Part shown: positions 16,045 to 24,431 of the stretch, in pieces
How the letters are laid out: every line of letters begins with the position of its first letter
Numbering within the stretch: position 1 is the stretch's first letter
Origin: CAYJPV01 sp964396055
GTDB lineage: Bacteria; Acidobacteriota; Vicinamibacteria; Vicinamibacterales; JAKQTR01
Reading direction: 5' to 3'
Assembly: GCA_964396055.1 (NCBI GenBank)
Contig: CAYNDV010000048.1
Span: 1 to 30,388, forward strand
Length of the DNA: 30,388 bases
Notes under the pieces: generated by a model
Told to the model about the DNA's origin: nothing
Database searches by the model: none
The model's input: the letters and a program-made list of their open reading frames with translations, nothing else
Program-made: the position numbers and the translations under genes

Positions 16045-17019
16045 GTGCTGGCCCTGGCTGGCCTGGCCATCCTGCACGCCTCCGTCGCCGCGGCCGTCGT
16101 CGAGGGCCTGCTGCGGGCGTGGCGCGTGCAGGACCCCGGCCAGCGCCTGGCGCTGCGCGGCGTTGCGCTGGGCGCGCCCTTTGTCTCGCCCTGGCTGCTG
16201 CCGCTCGTGGCGCCGTCGCGCGGCGCCGGCCCGTTCGCGCTGTACTGGTCCTGGTTCGGCGGCGCCCACTGGGACAACCTGCGCGTCGGCGGCTGGCCGT
16301 TGTCGCACGCGGCGACGGCGGTCCTGATCCTCGTCGGCCTCGCGCTCTACCTGCGTGATGCCCTGCCGTTCCTCAGCGAACGTATCCGCCCGGCCGATGA
16401 CGGACCCGAGGTGGGCCCGCATCACGAGGCCCGACACCGCGTCGCCGCGGCACTCGCGGCACTGCCCGCCGTCCCCGCCGCGGCCCCGCTCGTGACGGTT
16501 CTCTCGCGCGACGATGCCGTCCTGCTCTGCTCGGGCGTCGGGACGCCGGTGATCACCGTCTCGACCGGCGCGCTGGCCCGCCTCGATGACGACGCCCTGC
16601 GGGCGGCGCTGGCGCACGAACTCGAACACCTCCGGCGGCGCGATCCCGCGCTGGGCTGGGTGCTCATGCTCGTGCGCAGCCTGCAGGCGTTCAATCCGGC
16701 GACGCAGATCGTCGGCCGGCAGATCGTGCAGGACGTCGAGCACCGGTCCGATGGGCACGCGGCGAGCCTGGGTCTGGGCGGCGCTCTGGCCCGGGCCATC
16801 TCCCGCCTGTCGGCCCTGGAACACCCCCACACGGATCTCGCCGGGGCTCCGGACGCACGACCGTGGCTGCGGGCCTGGTCGACGCGGGCCGCCGCCCGGG
16901 CCACCGATCTCCGCTGCGAACGCCTGCTCGGCGGGCCACCGGCGGCCCCGGGCAGCACCGCGCGCCGCGTGGCGCTGGCCGTGGCCGGAGTCGCCATCGT
17001 CCTCTTCTTCGTGGTGTGA
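16045..17019 (+). CDS. M56/M48-like membrane zinc peptidase
   Basis: 324 residues, GTG start 8 nt after the cytochrome b stop with a GGAG-type site inside that gene's end. Two or three hydrophobic segments at the N-terminus and one at the very C-terminus (VALAVAGVAIVLFFVV) enclose a peptidase domain with TVSTGALARLDDDALRAALA followed by HELEHLRRRDP. This is the HExxH zinc site in the context seen in BlaR1-like M56 and HtpX-like M48 peptidases; a later E-H-R-S-D-G-H segment (residues about 232-238) could supply the third ligand. Its target is unknown. Position between cytochrome and sensor genes hints at quality control or signalling (inference). Confidence 0.8.
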   Translation: MLALAGLAILHASVAAAVVEGLLRAWRVQDPGQRLALRGVALGAPFVSPWLLPLVAPSRGAGPFALYWSWFGGAHWDNLRVGGWPLSHAATAVLILVGLALYLRDALPFLSERIRPADDGPEVGPHHEARHRVAAALAALPAVPAAAPLVTVLSRDDAVLLCSGVGTPVITVSTGALARLDDDALRAALAHELEHLRRRDPALGWVLMLVRSLQAFNPATQIVGRQIVQDVEHRSDGHAASLGLGGALARAISRLSALEHPHTDLAGAPDARPWLRAWSTRAAARATDLRCERLLGGPPAAPGSTARRVALAVAGVAIVLFFVV

Positions 17020-17024
17020 GCCGC

Positions 17025-17564
17025 ATGCGTGCCACGATCACGGACCTCGCCGCCCTGCTCCTGGTCGTCGCCGCCTCGGCCGTCGTGCTGCGCGTCGCCG
17101 ACGCTGTCCCGCAGGTGCTCACGGGATTGCCGCGCGGCGTCACGCGGGCCGCGTCGCTCGGCGACCTCGCCCGCGCCCAGGATCGGCCCGTGGTGTTGCC
17201 GACGTACTACCCGTCCGATCTCGAATGGCCGCCAGGCGACCTGCTCTGCGCCGGGCCGAACGCCCGGGCCCTGACGGCACGGCAGGGGGCGACGGGCGCC
17301 GCGTGGCTCACGATCGCCTCGGCACCGTCCGAGGCCACCCTCGCCGCCGCCCGCCTGGTACCGGCCGTCACGGTGCTGCAGGACACCGAGACCCGGCTGG
17401 GCAACCTCACCGCCCGCGTGCAGCGCCTCCAGGACGCCTCGGGTGCGATCTGGCACCAGGCGGCCTGGCACGCCGCCGCGCGGTATCATCTCGTGCGGTA
17501 CCGCGGCAGCCTGGACGACCTGATGCGCATCGCCGCCAGCTACCATCCGAGGCCGACATCATGA
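17025..17564 (+). CDS. membrane-anchored protein of unknown function
   Basis: 179 residues. An N-terminal hydrophobic helix (ITDLAALLLVVAASAVVLRV) anchors it, leaving a domain of about 150 residues probably outside the cytoplasm. The pattern VVLPTYYPSDLEW ... YHLVRYRGSLDDLMRIAASY faintly resembles DUF4367-like domains found in anti-sigma and envelope sensor proteins, but I would not assign it on that basis. It begins 5 nt after the peptidase stop and its stop overlaps the following kinase start (ATGA), so it belongs to the same translational unit and may work with the peptidase or kinase. Confidence 0.7.
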   Translation: MRATITDLAALLLVVAASAVVLRVADAVPQVLTGLPRGVTRAASLGDLARAQDRPVVLPTYYPSDLEWPPGDLLCAGPNARALTARQGATGAAWLTIASAPSEATLAAARLVPAVTVLQDTETRLGNLTARVQRLQDASGAIWHQAAWHAAARYHLVRYRGSLDDLMRIAASYHPRPTS

Positions 17565-19417
17565 CTTCCCTCCCGTCGCGGGGCACGAAACGGAGCATCC
17601 AGGCGCGCGTCATGGTGCTGGTGGCGTCGGGCGTCCTGGTGTCCGTGCTCGCGCCCGGCTGGGTCGCCTGGCGGGCCATCGACGAGGTGGCCGCCCATGC
17701 CCTGGAACACCGGCAGACTGACGCCGCGCTTGCCGCACGTCACCTCGAAAACGTCATCAACCGTGAGTGGGCCCGTCTCCAGGAAATCGCGTCGGCCCGC
17801 CCGGGAACCGCCGCGCCCGAAGAGGCAGCCGGCGCGCCCGCCATCGACGTCCTGCGCGGCACGTACTTCCGCGCGGAGATCATGGATGGCACCTTCGTGA
17901 CCGATGGCGCGGGCCGGGTGCTGGCTGAAGAACCGGCGCCGGCGACGGGGCCCGGCCGCACGATCCCCGGCGTCGCGGCGGTCATGGCCTCCGGACGGCC
18001 GGGCGTCTCGGTGCCGGAGGCGGCGGGCACGCCGGCCGGCTTCAACCTGCTCGTGCCCATGCGCGACTGGCGGGGCCAGGTGATTGGCGCCGCCGGGGGG
18101 TTCGTGAACGCGACGGGCCCCCGCGTGGCCGCCATCCTGCGCGACCATACGTCGGCGGCGCCGGGGACCACGGTCGAGATCCTCGACGATCGGGGCACCG
18201 TCGTGCTCGCGTCGGATCCGGCCCGGCTCTCCGCGGCCAAGGACCACACGGGCCTCATCCGGCAGCACCTCCGCGCGGGGACGGCGGTGGCGGGCACCTG
18301 CCACCAGTGTCACGCGGGGGTCGAGCGCACGACGACCGTCATGGCGTTCGTCCCGCTGCGGCACGTCCCCTGGGGCGTGCTGGTGGAAACGCCGGAGGGC
18401 GCGCTCCTGGCGCGCACGCAGGCGCTGCGCCGGACGCTGCTGTGGATGACGCCGGCCCTGCTCGCCATCGGGCTGCTGTTCGCGTACGGCGCCGCGCAGA
18501 GCGTCCTGCGGCCGGTGCGGGTGCTGACGGAGGCCTCGGAGCGCATCGCGGCCGGCAGCCTCGATCAACCGATCCCGGCCGTGGGGCGCGACGAACTGGG
18601 CCGACTTGGCCGGTCCCTCGACCGGATGCGGGCGGCGTTGAAGTCGTCGATTCAGACCATCGAGGACGACAACACGCAGCTCGAACGGCGCGTCGACGAG
18701 CGCACGGCCCAGCTGCAGGCCATCTCGCGGCAGCTGGCCGAACGGGAGGAGGCGCGGGCCCGGCTGCTGCGCCAGGTCATCACCGCGCAGGAGGACGAAC
18801 GCAAGCGGCTGGCGCGCGAACTGCACGACGAGACGTGCCAGACCATCAGCGCCCTCGCCATGAAGCTGGGAGGCGCCGCCAGCCGCCTCGGCGCCGACAC
18901 GCCGCCGGCCGTGGCCGAGGCGCGCGACCTGGCGGTCAGGGCACTCGATGAGCTGCACCGGCTGATCTACGATCTGCGGCCCTCGGTCCTCGACGATCTC
19001 GGGCTCTGGTCCGCCATCCGCTGGTACGCCGAACGCCAGCTCGGCCCCCGCGGCGTGGCCGTGCGCTGCGAATTCCCCGATACCGAGCACCGCCTGCCGG
19101 CGCTCTACGAGACCGCCCTGTTCCGCGTCTCGCAGGAAGCGATCAGCAACATCGCCAAACACGCCGAGGCCGAGCAGGTGCTCATCCAGGGGACGATCGA
19201 CGGCACCCGCCTCACGATCGAGATCGAGGACGACGGGCGCGGGTTCGATCCGGCGCAGGCACGGGCGCCCCAGCCCGACGGCCACGGCTGGGGCCTGCTC
19301 GGCATCTCGGAACGCGTCGAGGCCCTGGGGGGCACGGTCACCATTGACAGCGCCCCCGGTCAAGGCGTCAGACTGGTGGCCACCGTGACACTGCCGACGG
19401 AGCCCTCACATGGCTAG
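17561..19417 (+). CDS. NarX/DegS-like histidine kinase with a periplasmic c-haem site
   Basis: 618 residues. Membrane helices at about 16-37 and 292-313 enclose a periplasmic sensor of roughly 250 residues that carries one CxxCH motif (C247-H-Q-C250-H251) shortly before the second helix. A HAMP domain (about 314-368) and a coiled coil (ERRVDERTAQLQAISRQLAE) follow, then the HisKA_3 box ERKRLARELHDETCQTIS with phospho-acceptor H422 and a HATPase domain (ISNIAKHAEAEQV, DDGRGFD, GWGLLGISERV). A CxxCH on the periplasmic side implies covalent haem c, so it may sense redox state, NO, CO or oxygen. Its partner is the NarL-type regulator that overlaps its 3' end by 8 nt. Confidence 0.92.
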   Translation: MTSLPSRGTKRSIQARVMVLVASGVLVSVLAPGWVAWRAIDEVAAHALEHRQTDAALAARHLENVINREWARLQEIASARPGTAAPEEAAGAPAIDVLRGTYFRAEIMDGTFVTDGAGRVLAEEPAPATGPGRTIPGVAAVMASGRPGVSVPEAAGTPAGFNLLVPMRDWRGQVIGAAGGFVNATGPRVAAILRDHTSAAPGTTVEILDDRGTVVLASDPARLSAAKDHTGLIRQHLRAGTAVAGTCHQCHAGVERTTTVMAFVPLRHVPWGVLVETPEGALLARTQALRRTLLWMTPALLAIGLLFAYGAAQSVLRPVRVLTEASERIAAGSLDQPIPAVGRDELGRLGRSLDRMRAALKSSIQTIEDDNTQLERRVDERTAQLQAISRQLAEREEARARLLRQVITAQEDERKRLARELHDETCQTISALAMKLGGAASRLGADTPPAVAEARDLAVRALDELHRLIYDLRPSVLDDLGLWSAIRWYAERQLGPRGVAVRCEFPDTEHRLPALYETALFRVSQEAISNIAKHAEAEQVLIQGTIDGTRLTIEIEDDGRGFDPAQARAPQPDGHGWGLLGISERVEALGGTVTIDSAPGQGVRLVATVTLPTEPSHG

Positions 19418-20066
19418 GATCCGCGTCGTCATCGCCGACGACCACGCGATTGTCCGCGACGGCGTGAAGGCGCTGCTCGCCCTGGCCGACGACATCGAGG
19501 TAGTCGGCGAGGCGGCGGACGGCCGCGAGGCCATCGCGCGCGTCCGCGACCTCGAGCCGGACGTGGTGGTGATGGACATCGCCATGCCCGACCTCGGCGG
19601 CCTGGAAGCCACGCTGGAGATCCGGCGCCAGCAGCCGCGCACGAAGGTCCTGGTCTTGTCGCAGTACGAAGACCGCGAGTACATCCGGCGGTTCCTGAAG
19701 GTCGGCGTGTCCGGCTACGTCCTGAAGAAGTCCGCCGGCAGCGACCTCGCCGCCGCCATTCGCGCCGCGGCCCGCGGCGGCCTGGTGCTCGACCCCGACG
19801 TGGCGCGCGAAGCGATGCGCGACCAGGAGGCGCCGGCGGGCGGCCGACAGGCGGATCCCTACGAAACGCTGACGGATCGCGAAAAGCAGGTGCTGAAGCT
19901 CGTGGCCGAGGGCCGCTCGAACAAGGAGGTGGCGGACCTCCTGGGCATCAGCGTGAAGACGGCGATGTCGCACCGCGAGCACATCATGGAGAAGCTGGAC
20001 CTGCACAGCCGCACCGAGCTCATCCGCTTTGCCATCCGGCAGGGCATCATCCGGGTCGAGGACTGA
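19410..20066 (+). CDS. NarL/FixJ-type response regulator
   Basis: 218 residues: a receiver domain (acidic pocket D10-D11, phospho-acceptor D56 in VVMDIAMPD, LSQY and LKKSAG at the conserved Thr/Lys places) and a C-terminal LuxR-type helix-turn-helix (LTDREKQVLKLVAEGRSNKEVADLLGIS is the region, about residues 150-200). It overlaps the preceding kinase gene and is the natural target of that kinase. In place of the usual Thr/Ser switch residue a serine is present (L-S-Q). It does not use sigma-54, so this operon hosts a second, separate regulatory output. Confidence 0.95.
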   Translation: MARIRVVIADDHAIVRDGVKALLALADDIEVVGEAADGREAIARVRDLEPDVVVMDIAMPDLGGLEATLEIRRQQPRTKVLVLSQYEDREYIRRFLKVGVSGYVLKKSAGSDLAAAIRAAARGGLVLDPDVAREAMRDQEAPAGGRQADPYETLTDREKQVLKLVAEGRSNKEVADLLGISVKTAMSHREHIMEKLDLHSRTELIRFAIRQGIIRVED

Positions 20067-20068
20067 CC

Positions 20069-20617
20069 ATGCATCCGTGGCACGACATCTACGTCGACGA
20101 TCACCTCATCGAACACGAATTCCCCGTCGTCATCGAAGTGCCGATGGGCAGCAAGAACAAGTATGAACTGGACAAGGAAACCGGCCTGCTGCGCCTGGAC
20201 CGGGTGCTCTACGGCGCCGTGCACTACCCCGCCAACTACGGGTTCATCCCGCGCACGTTCTGCGACGACGGCGACCCGCTCGACGCGCTGGTGCTGGGTC
20301 AGGAGGCCGTCCAGCCCCTGACGATCGTCGAGGCCCGCGCCATTGGCGTCATGCGGATGCGCGACGAGAAGGGCCTGGACGACAAGATCCTGGCCGTCAG
20401 CGTCAAGGACCCCTCCGTCAACGAGTACTCCAGCCATACGCAGCTCCCGGGCTTCCTGACCAAGGAAATCCAGCGATTCTTCCAGGACTACAAGATCCTG
20501 GAACACAAGATGGTGGAAGTTGAGGATTTCATCGGTCCCGAGGACGCCCTCCGCATTCTCCAGGAGGCCCTCGCCCTGTACCGGCAACTGCGGCGTGGCG
20601 AGATCCGCAAGAAGTAG
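20069..20617 (+). CDS. ppa: inorganic pyrophosphatase (family I)
   Basis: 182-residue soluble pyrophosphatase, which hydrolyses PPi to two phosphates in the cytoplasm. Family I signatures are EVPMGSKNKYELDKETGLLRLDRVL split over residues 24-48, YPANYGFIP, the metal-binding DDGDPLDALV and AVSVKDPSVNEY. It starts 2 nt after the response regulator stop, so it is the last gene of operon 1 as read. The link of a housekeeping enzyme to a regulated electron-transfer operon is unusual; it may have its own promoter within the upstream gene. Confidence 0.96.
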   Translation: MHPWHDIYVDDHLIEHEFPVVIEVPMGSKNKYELDKETGLLRLDRVLYGAVHYPANYGFIPRTFCDDGDPLDALVLGQEAVQPLTIVEARAIGVMRMRDEKGLDDKILAVSVKDPSVNEYSSHTQLPGFLTKEIQRFFQDYKILEHKMVEVEDFIGPEDALRILQEALALYRQLRRGEIRKK

Positions 20618-20630
20618 TGCCGGTTTTCCG
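20617..20630. promoter_or_regulatory. candidate activator-binding site upstream of operon 2
   Basis: GTGCCGGTTTTCCG begins at the last base of the ppa stop codon and is the exact reverse complement of 14119-14132. With the next base it contains the palindrome CCGG-TTTT-CCGG. It lies about 74 bp before the -24 GG of the sigma-54 promoter at 20696, nearly the same distance as at operon 1. Candidate enhancer for the NtrC-type regulator encoded downstream (inference). Confidence 0.45.
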
Positions 20631-20647
20631 GAAGTTGAAGGATTCGG

Positions 20648-20668
20648 CGGGGGCGCATGCCCCCGTTT
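20648..20668 (+). terminator. possible terminator after ppa
   Basis: CGGGGGC-GCAT-GCCCCCG is a perfect 7-bp stem with a 4-nt loop, followed by TTT. The T tract is short, so termination may be partial. It would separate operon 1 from the sigma-54 promoter of operon 2. Confidence 0.5.
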
Positions 20669-20695
20669 CAGGCTTCAACATTACGGCTTTCCACA

Positions 20696-20711
20696 TGGCA
20701 GTTGAATTGCT
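20696..20711 (+). promoter_or_regulatory. sigma-54 (-24/-12) promoter of operon 2
   Basis: TGGCAGTTGAATTGCT has GG (20697-20698) and GC (20709-20710) exactly 10 nt apart and matches TGGCA and TTGCT. Transcription would begin near 20722. The operon downstream encodes an NtrC-type sigma-54 activator, so this promoter implies autoregulation. Confidence 0.8.
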
Positions 20712-20714
20712 CTA

Positions 20715-20749
20715 CAGACTCTGACCCGGCGGAACGCGCAGAGTCTGAC
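20715..20749. promoter_or_regulatory. paired CAGA(C/G)TCTGAC motif over the operon 2 start site
   Basis: CAGACTCTGAC (20715) and CAGAGTCTGAC (20739) lie 24 bp apart. Each 9-bp core is itself nearly palindromic, so the pair reads as both a direct and an inverted repeat. The first copy covers the predicted transcription start, which fits a repressor operator better than an enhancer. Confidence 0.4.
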
Positions 20750-20781
20750 GTCCTGCCCGCCCCCACCTCCTGCCGGCGTCA

Positions 20782-20841
20782 CCCCCGGAAGCCGCGAGTC
20801 GCCGGGGGGGTCGGCGTCCTGTGTCCCGGTGCCGCACCGGG
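20782..20841 (+). other. two hairpins in the operon 2 leader
   Basis: CCCCCGG (20782-20788) pairs with CCGGGGG (20802-20808), and CCCGGTG (20825-20831) pairs with CACCGGG (20835-20841). The second ends next to the purine-rich ribosome site before the ATG at 20854 and could affect translation. No T runs follow. Confidence 0.4.
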
Positions 20842-20853
20842 TGGGGGTCTGCC

Positions 20854-22479
20854 ATGCCGCTGTCCACGGTCCGGTGGTGGAACCGGCTCAGTGTCCGTCT
20901 GACGGCGGCCGTCGCCGGGGGGACGCTGGCCGTGGGTGGCGTCGCCACGTACCTCTACCTGCAGTCGCAGCAGCAGCAGATCGTGGCGGAGATCCTGCGC
21001 GGGGCCCTGCTGGTCAGCGATACGGTCAAGAGCGCGACATATCACGACATGCTGGCGGACCGCCGCGAGAACGCCTACGCCACGATGTCGGCGGTCAGCC
21101 AGCAGACAGGCATGGAGAAGGTCCGGATCTTCAACAAGGAAGGCCGCATCACCTTCTCCACGGACGCGAAGGAGCGCGGCGCCGCGGTGGACACCCGGGC
21201 CGAGGCCTGCTACCAGTGCCACGAGGCCGGCCGGCCCATCGAGCGGCTCGGCCGCGACGAACGGCACCGCATCTACCAGGTGGGCGATCACCGCGTGCTG
21301 GCCATGGTGACCCCCATCTACAACGAGCCGGCCTGCTCGAATGCGGCCTGTCACGCGCACCCGCCGACCAAGCGGGTGCTCGGCGTCATCGACGTCGGCA
21401 TCTCGCTGAAGGATATCGACGCCGACGCGGCGCGGGTGATGCGTCAGAGCGCGTGGGCTGCGGCCCTGTCGCTCCTGCTGGTGGGCGGCTTTGTCGCGTT
21501 CTTTACGCACCGCGCCGTGGTGCGCCCGGTGCGGGGTCTGGCGGTGGCCACGCGGAAGCTGGCGGCCGGGGACTTCACGCACGAGGTGCACACCGGCACC
21601 TCGGGCGAGCTGGGGGTGCTGGAGGAGTCGTTCAACGAGATGGTGGCGGCGCTGGGCAAGGCCCGCGCCGAGCGCCTGCACCTGCTGCATACGCTCGAGC
21701 AGCAGGTGGACGACCGCACGGCCGCGCTCAGGCGCGCCCAGGATCAGCTGGTGCAGACCGAGAAGCTCTCGTCGCTCGGGCGCCTGGCGGCGTCGGTGGC
21801 CCACGAGATCAACAACCCCCTGGCCGGCATCCTGACCTACGCCAAGCTCATGATCCGGCTGCTGGACAGCGACCCCGTGGACGGCCAGACGCGGGCCACC
21901 TGCGTCCGCAACCTGAAGCTGGTCCAGCGCGAGACAGAACGGTGCACGGCCATCGTGCGCAACCTGCTCGAGTTCGCCCGGCAGCGCCCGCTCGCCCTGA
22001 AGGACGTCGATGCGGCCACGGTGCTCGACGAGGCGTTGTCGCTGGTGGGGCACCAGGCCAAGCTGCAGGGCGTGGTCATCGAGCGCCAGGTCGAGCCCCT
22101 GCCGCACATCCAGGCCGATTACGGGCAGTTGCGGCAGGCGTTCGTCAACATCATCCTCAACGCCTGCGAGGCCATGACGAGCGGGGGCACGGTGTGGGTC
22201 AAGGCCCACCCCACGGCGGACCGGTCGGCGCTGGAGTTCGTCTTCAAGGACACCGGCTGCGGCATTCCGCCCGACAAGCTGGCGAAGATCTTCGACCCGT
22301 TCTTCACGACGAAGGAGAAGGGCACGGGACTGGGCCTCTCGGTGGTGTACGGCATCGTCGAGCGGCACGGGGGGACGATCACGGCGCACAGCGAGCCGGG
22401 CGCCGGGACGATGTTCGTGCTGCGCCTGCCGGTGTCGAAGGCGGCGGGGCCGCCCGCCGGGGACGCGGTGAGGGCCTGA
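20854..22479 (+). CDS. NtrB-like histidine kinase with two periplasmic c-haem sites
   Basis: 541 residues. Helices at about 14-36 and 201-221 bound a periplasmic sensor of about 165 residues holding a standard haem motif C119-Y-Q-C122-H123 and an expanded one C161-S-N-A-A-C166-H167 (CX4CH). Then come HAMP (about 222-275), a coiled coil, HisKA with the box VAHEINNPLAGIL (H317) and HATPase (NACEAM, DTGCGIP, FDPFFTTKEKGTGLGLSVVYGI). The HEINNPL type of box is usual for kinases that pair with NtrC regulators, and one is encoded two genes on. The start at MPLSTVRWW follows GGGTGGGGG. It resembles haem-bearing periplasmic sensors of metal-reducing bacteria; the signal is unknown. Confidence 0.93.
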   Translation: MPLSTVRWWNRLSVRLTAAVAGGTLAVGGVATYLYLQSQQQQIVAEILRGALLVSDTVKSATYHDMLADRRENAYATMSAVSQQTGMEKVRIFNKEGRITFSTDAKERGAAVDTRAEACYQCHEAGRPIERLGRDERHRIYQVGDHRVLAMVTPIYNEPACSNAACHAHPPTKRVLGVIDVGISLKDIDADAARVMRQSAWAAALSLLLVGGFVAFFTHRAVVRPVRGLAVATRKLAAGDFTHEVHTGTSGELGVLEESFNEMVAALGKARAERLHLLHTLEQQVDDRTAALRRAQDQLVQTEKLSSLGRLAASVAHEINNPLAGILTYAKLMIRLLDSDPVDGQTRATCVRNLKLVQRETERCTAIVRNLLEFARQRPLALKDVDAATVLDEALSLVGHQAKLQGVVIERQVEPLPHIQADYGQLRQAFVNIILNACEAMTSGGTVWVKAHPTADRSALEFVFKDTGCGIPPDKLAKIFDPFFTTKEKGTGLGLSVVYGIVERHGGTITAHSEPGAGTMFVLRLPVSKAAGPPAGDAVRA

Positions 22480-22485
22480 CGCGCC

Positions 22486-23035
22486 ATGACGACGGCCGAG
22501 GTCAGCCTGTGGTGGATTGGCGCGGACGCCCCGGACGAGGCCCTCATGGACCTCCTGCGGCGCCGGGTGGAGACCGCGTTCGGCCTGCGGGCGCGCCACT
22601 ACCATCACGCGGACCGGCCGACGCACGCGTTCGATCCGCGGCGGGGCCAGCACTCGTCGACGCAGATTCTCAAGTGGCTCGTCGAGCGCGCCGCGCCGGC
22701 GGGCCGGGTCCTGGCCGTCACGGACGTGGATCTGTTCATCCCCGTGCTGACCTACGTCTACGGGGAGGCCCAGCTCGGGGGCCGCTGCGCCGTCGTCTCG
22801 ACGGCGCGCCTCGGGCTCGATCCCGAATCCCAGATCCACCCGGAGCTGGTGGCGGAGCGGGCCGTGAAGGAGACGGTGCACGAGCTGGGCCACACCTTCG
22901 GCCTGCTGCACTGCGACGCGCGGGAGTGTGTCATGGGCCGCTCGGTCAGCCTGGTCGATGTCGATCGCAAGGGCGCCACCCTCTGCCGCGGGTGCGAGGC
23001 GCTCTACGGGGAACTCCGCCGGAAGGAAGGGCATC

Positions 23036-23043
<8 letters not shown>
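22486..23043 (+). CDS. amzA: archaemetzincin zinc metallopeptidase
   Basis: 185 residues with the complete archaemetzincin signature: HELGHTFGLLHCDARECVM, in which the three histidines bind the catalytic zinc and the glutamate is the base, followed by CRGC, whose cysteines with the two in HCDAREC make a second zinc site. No signal peptide, so it is cytoplasmic. Upstream parts (STQILKWLVERA, VTDVDLFIPVLTYVYGEAQLGG) also match the family. It sits between a sensor kinase and its regulator, 6 nt after the kinase and overlapping the regulator gene by 8 nt; physiological substrates of the family are poorly known. Confidence 0.93.
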
Positions 23044-24405
<1,362 letters not shown>

Positions 24406-24406
<1 letters not shown>

Positions 24407-24419
24407 TCCGGCGCCGGAC
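24406..24419. other. palindrome between convergent genes
   Basis: GTCCGGCGCCGGAC is a perfect 14-nt palindrome beginning at the last base of the regulator's stop codon. Only 25 bp separate the convergent genes, so it may help stop transcription in both directions, though no T run follows. Confidence 0.3.
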
Positions 24420-24431
24420 CGCGGGCGGGCC

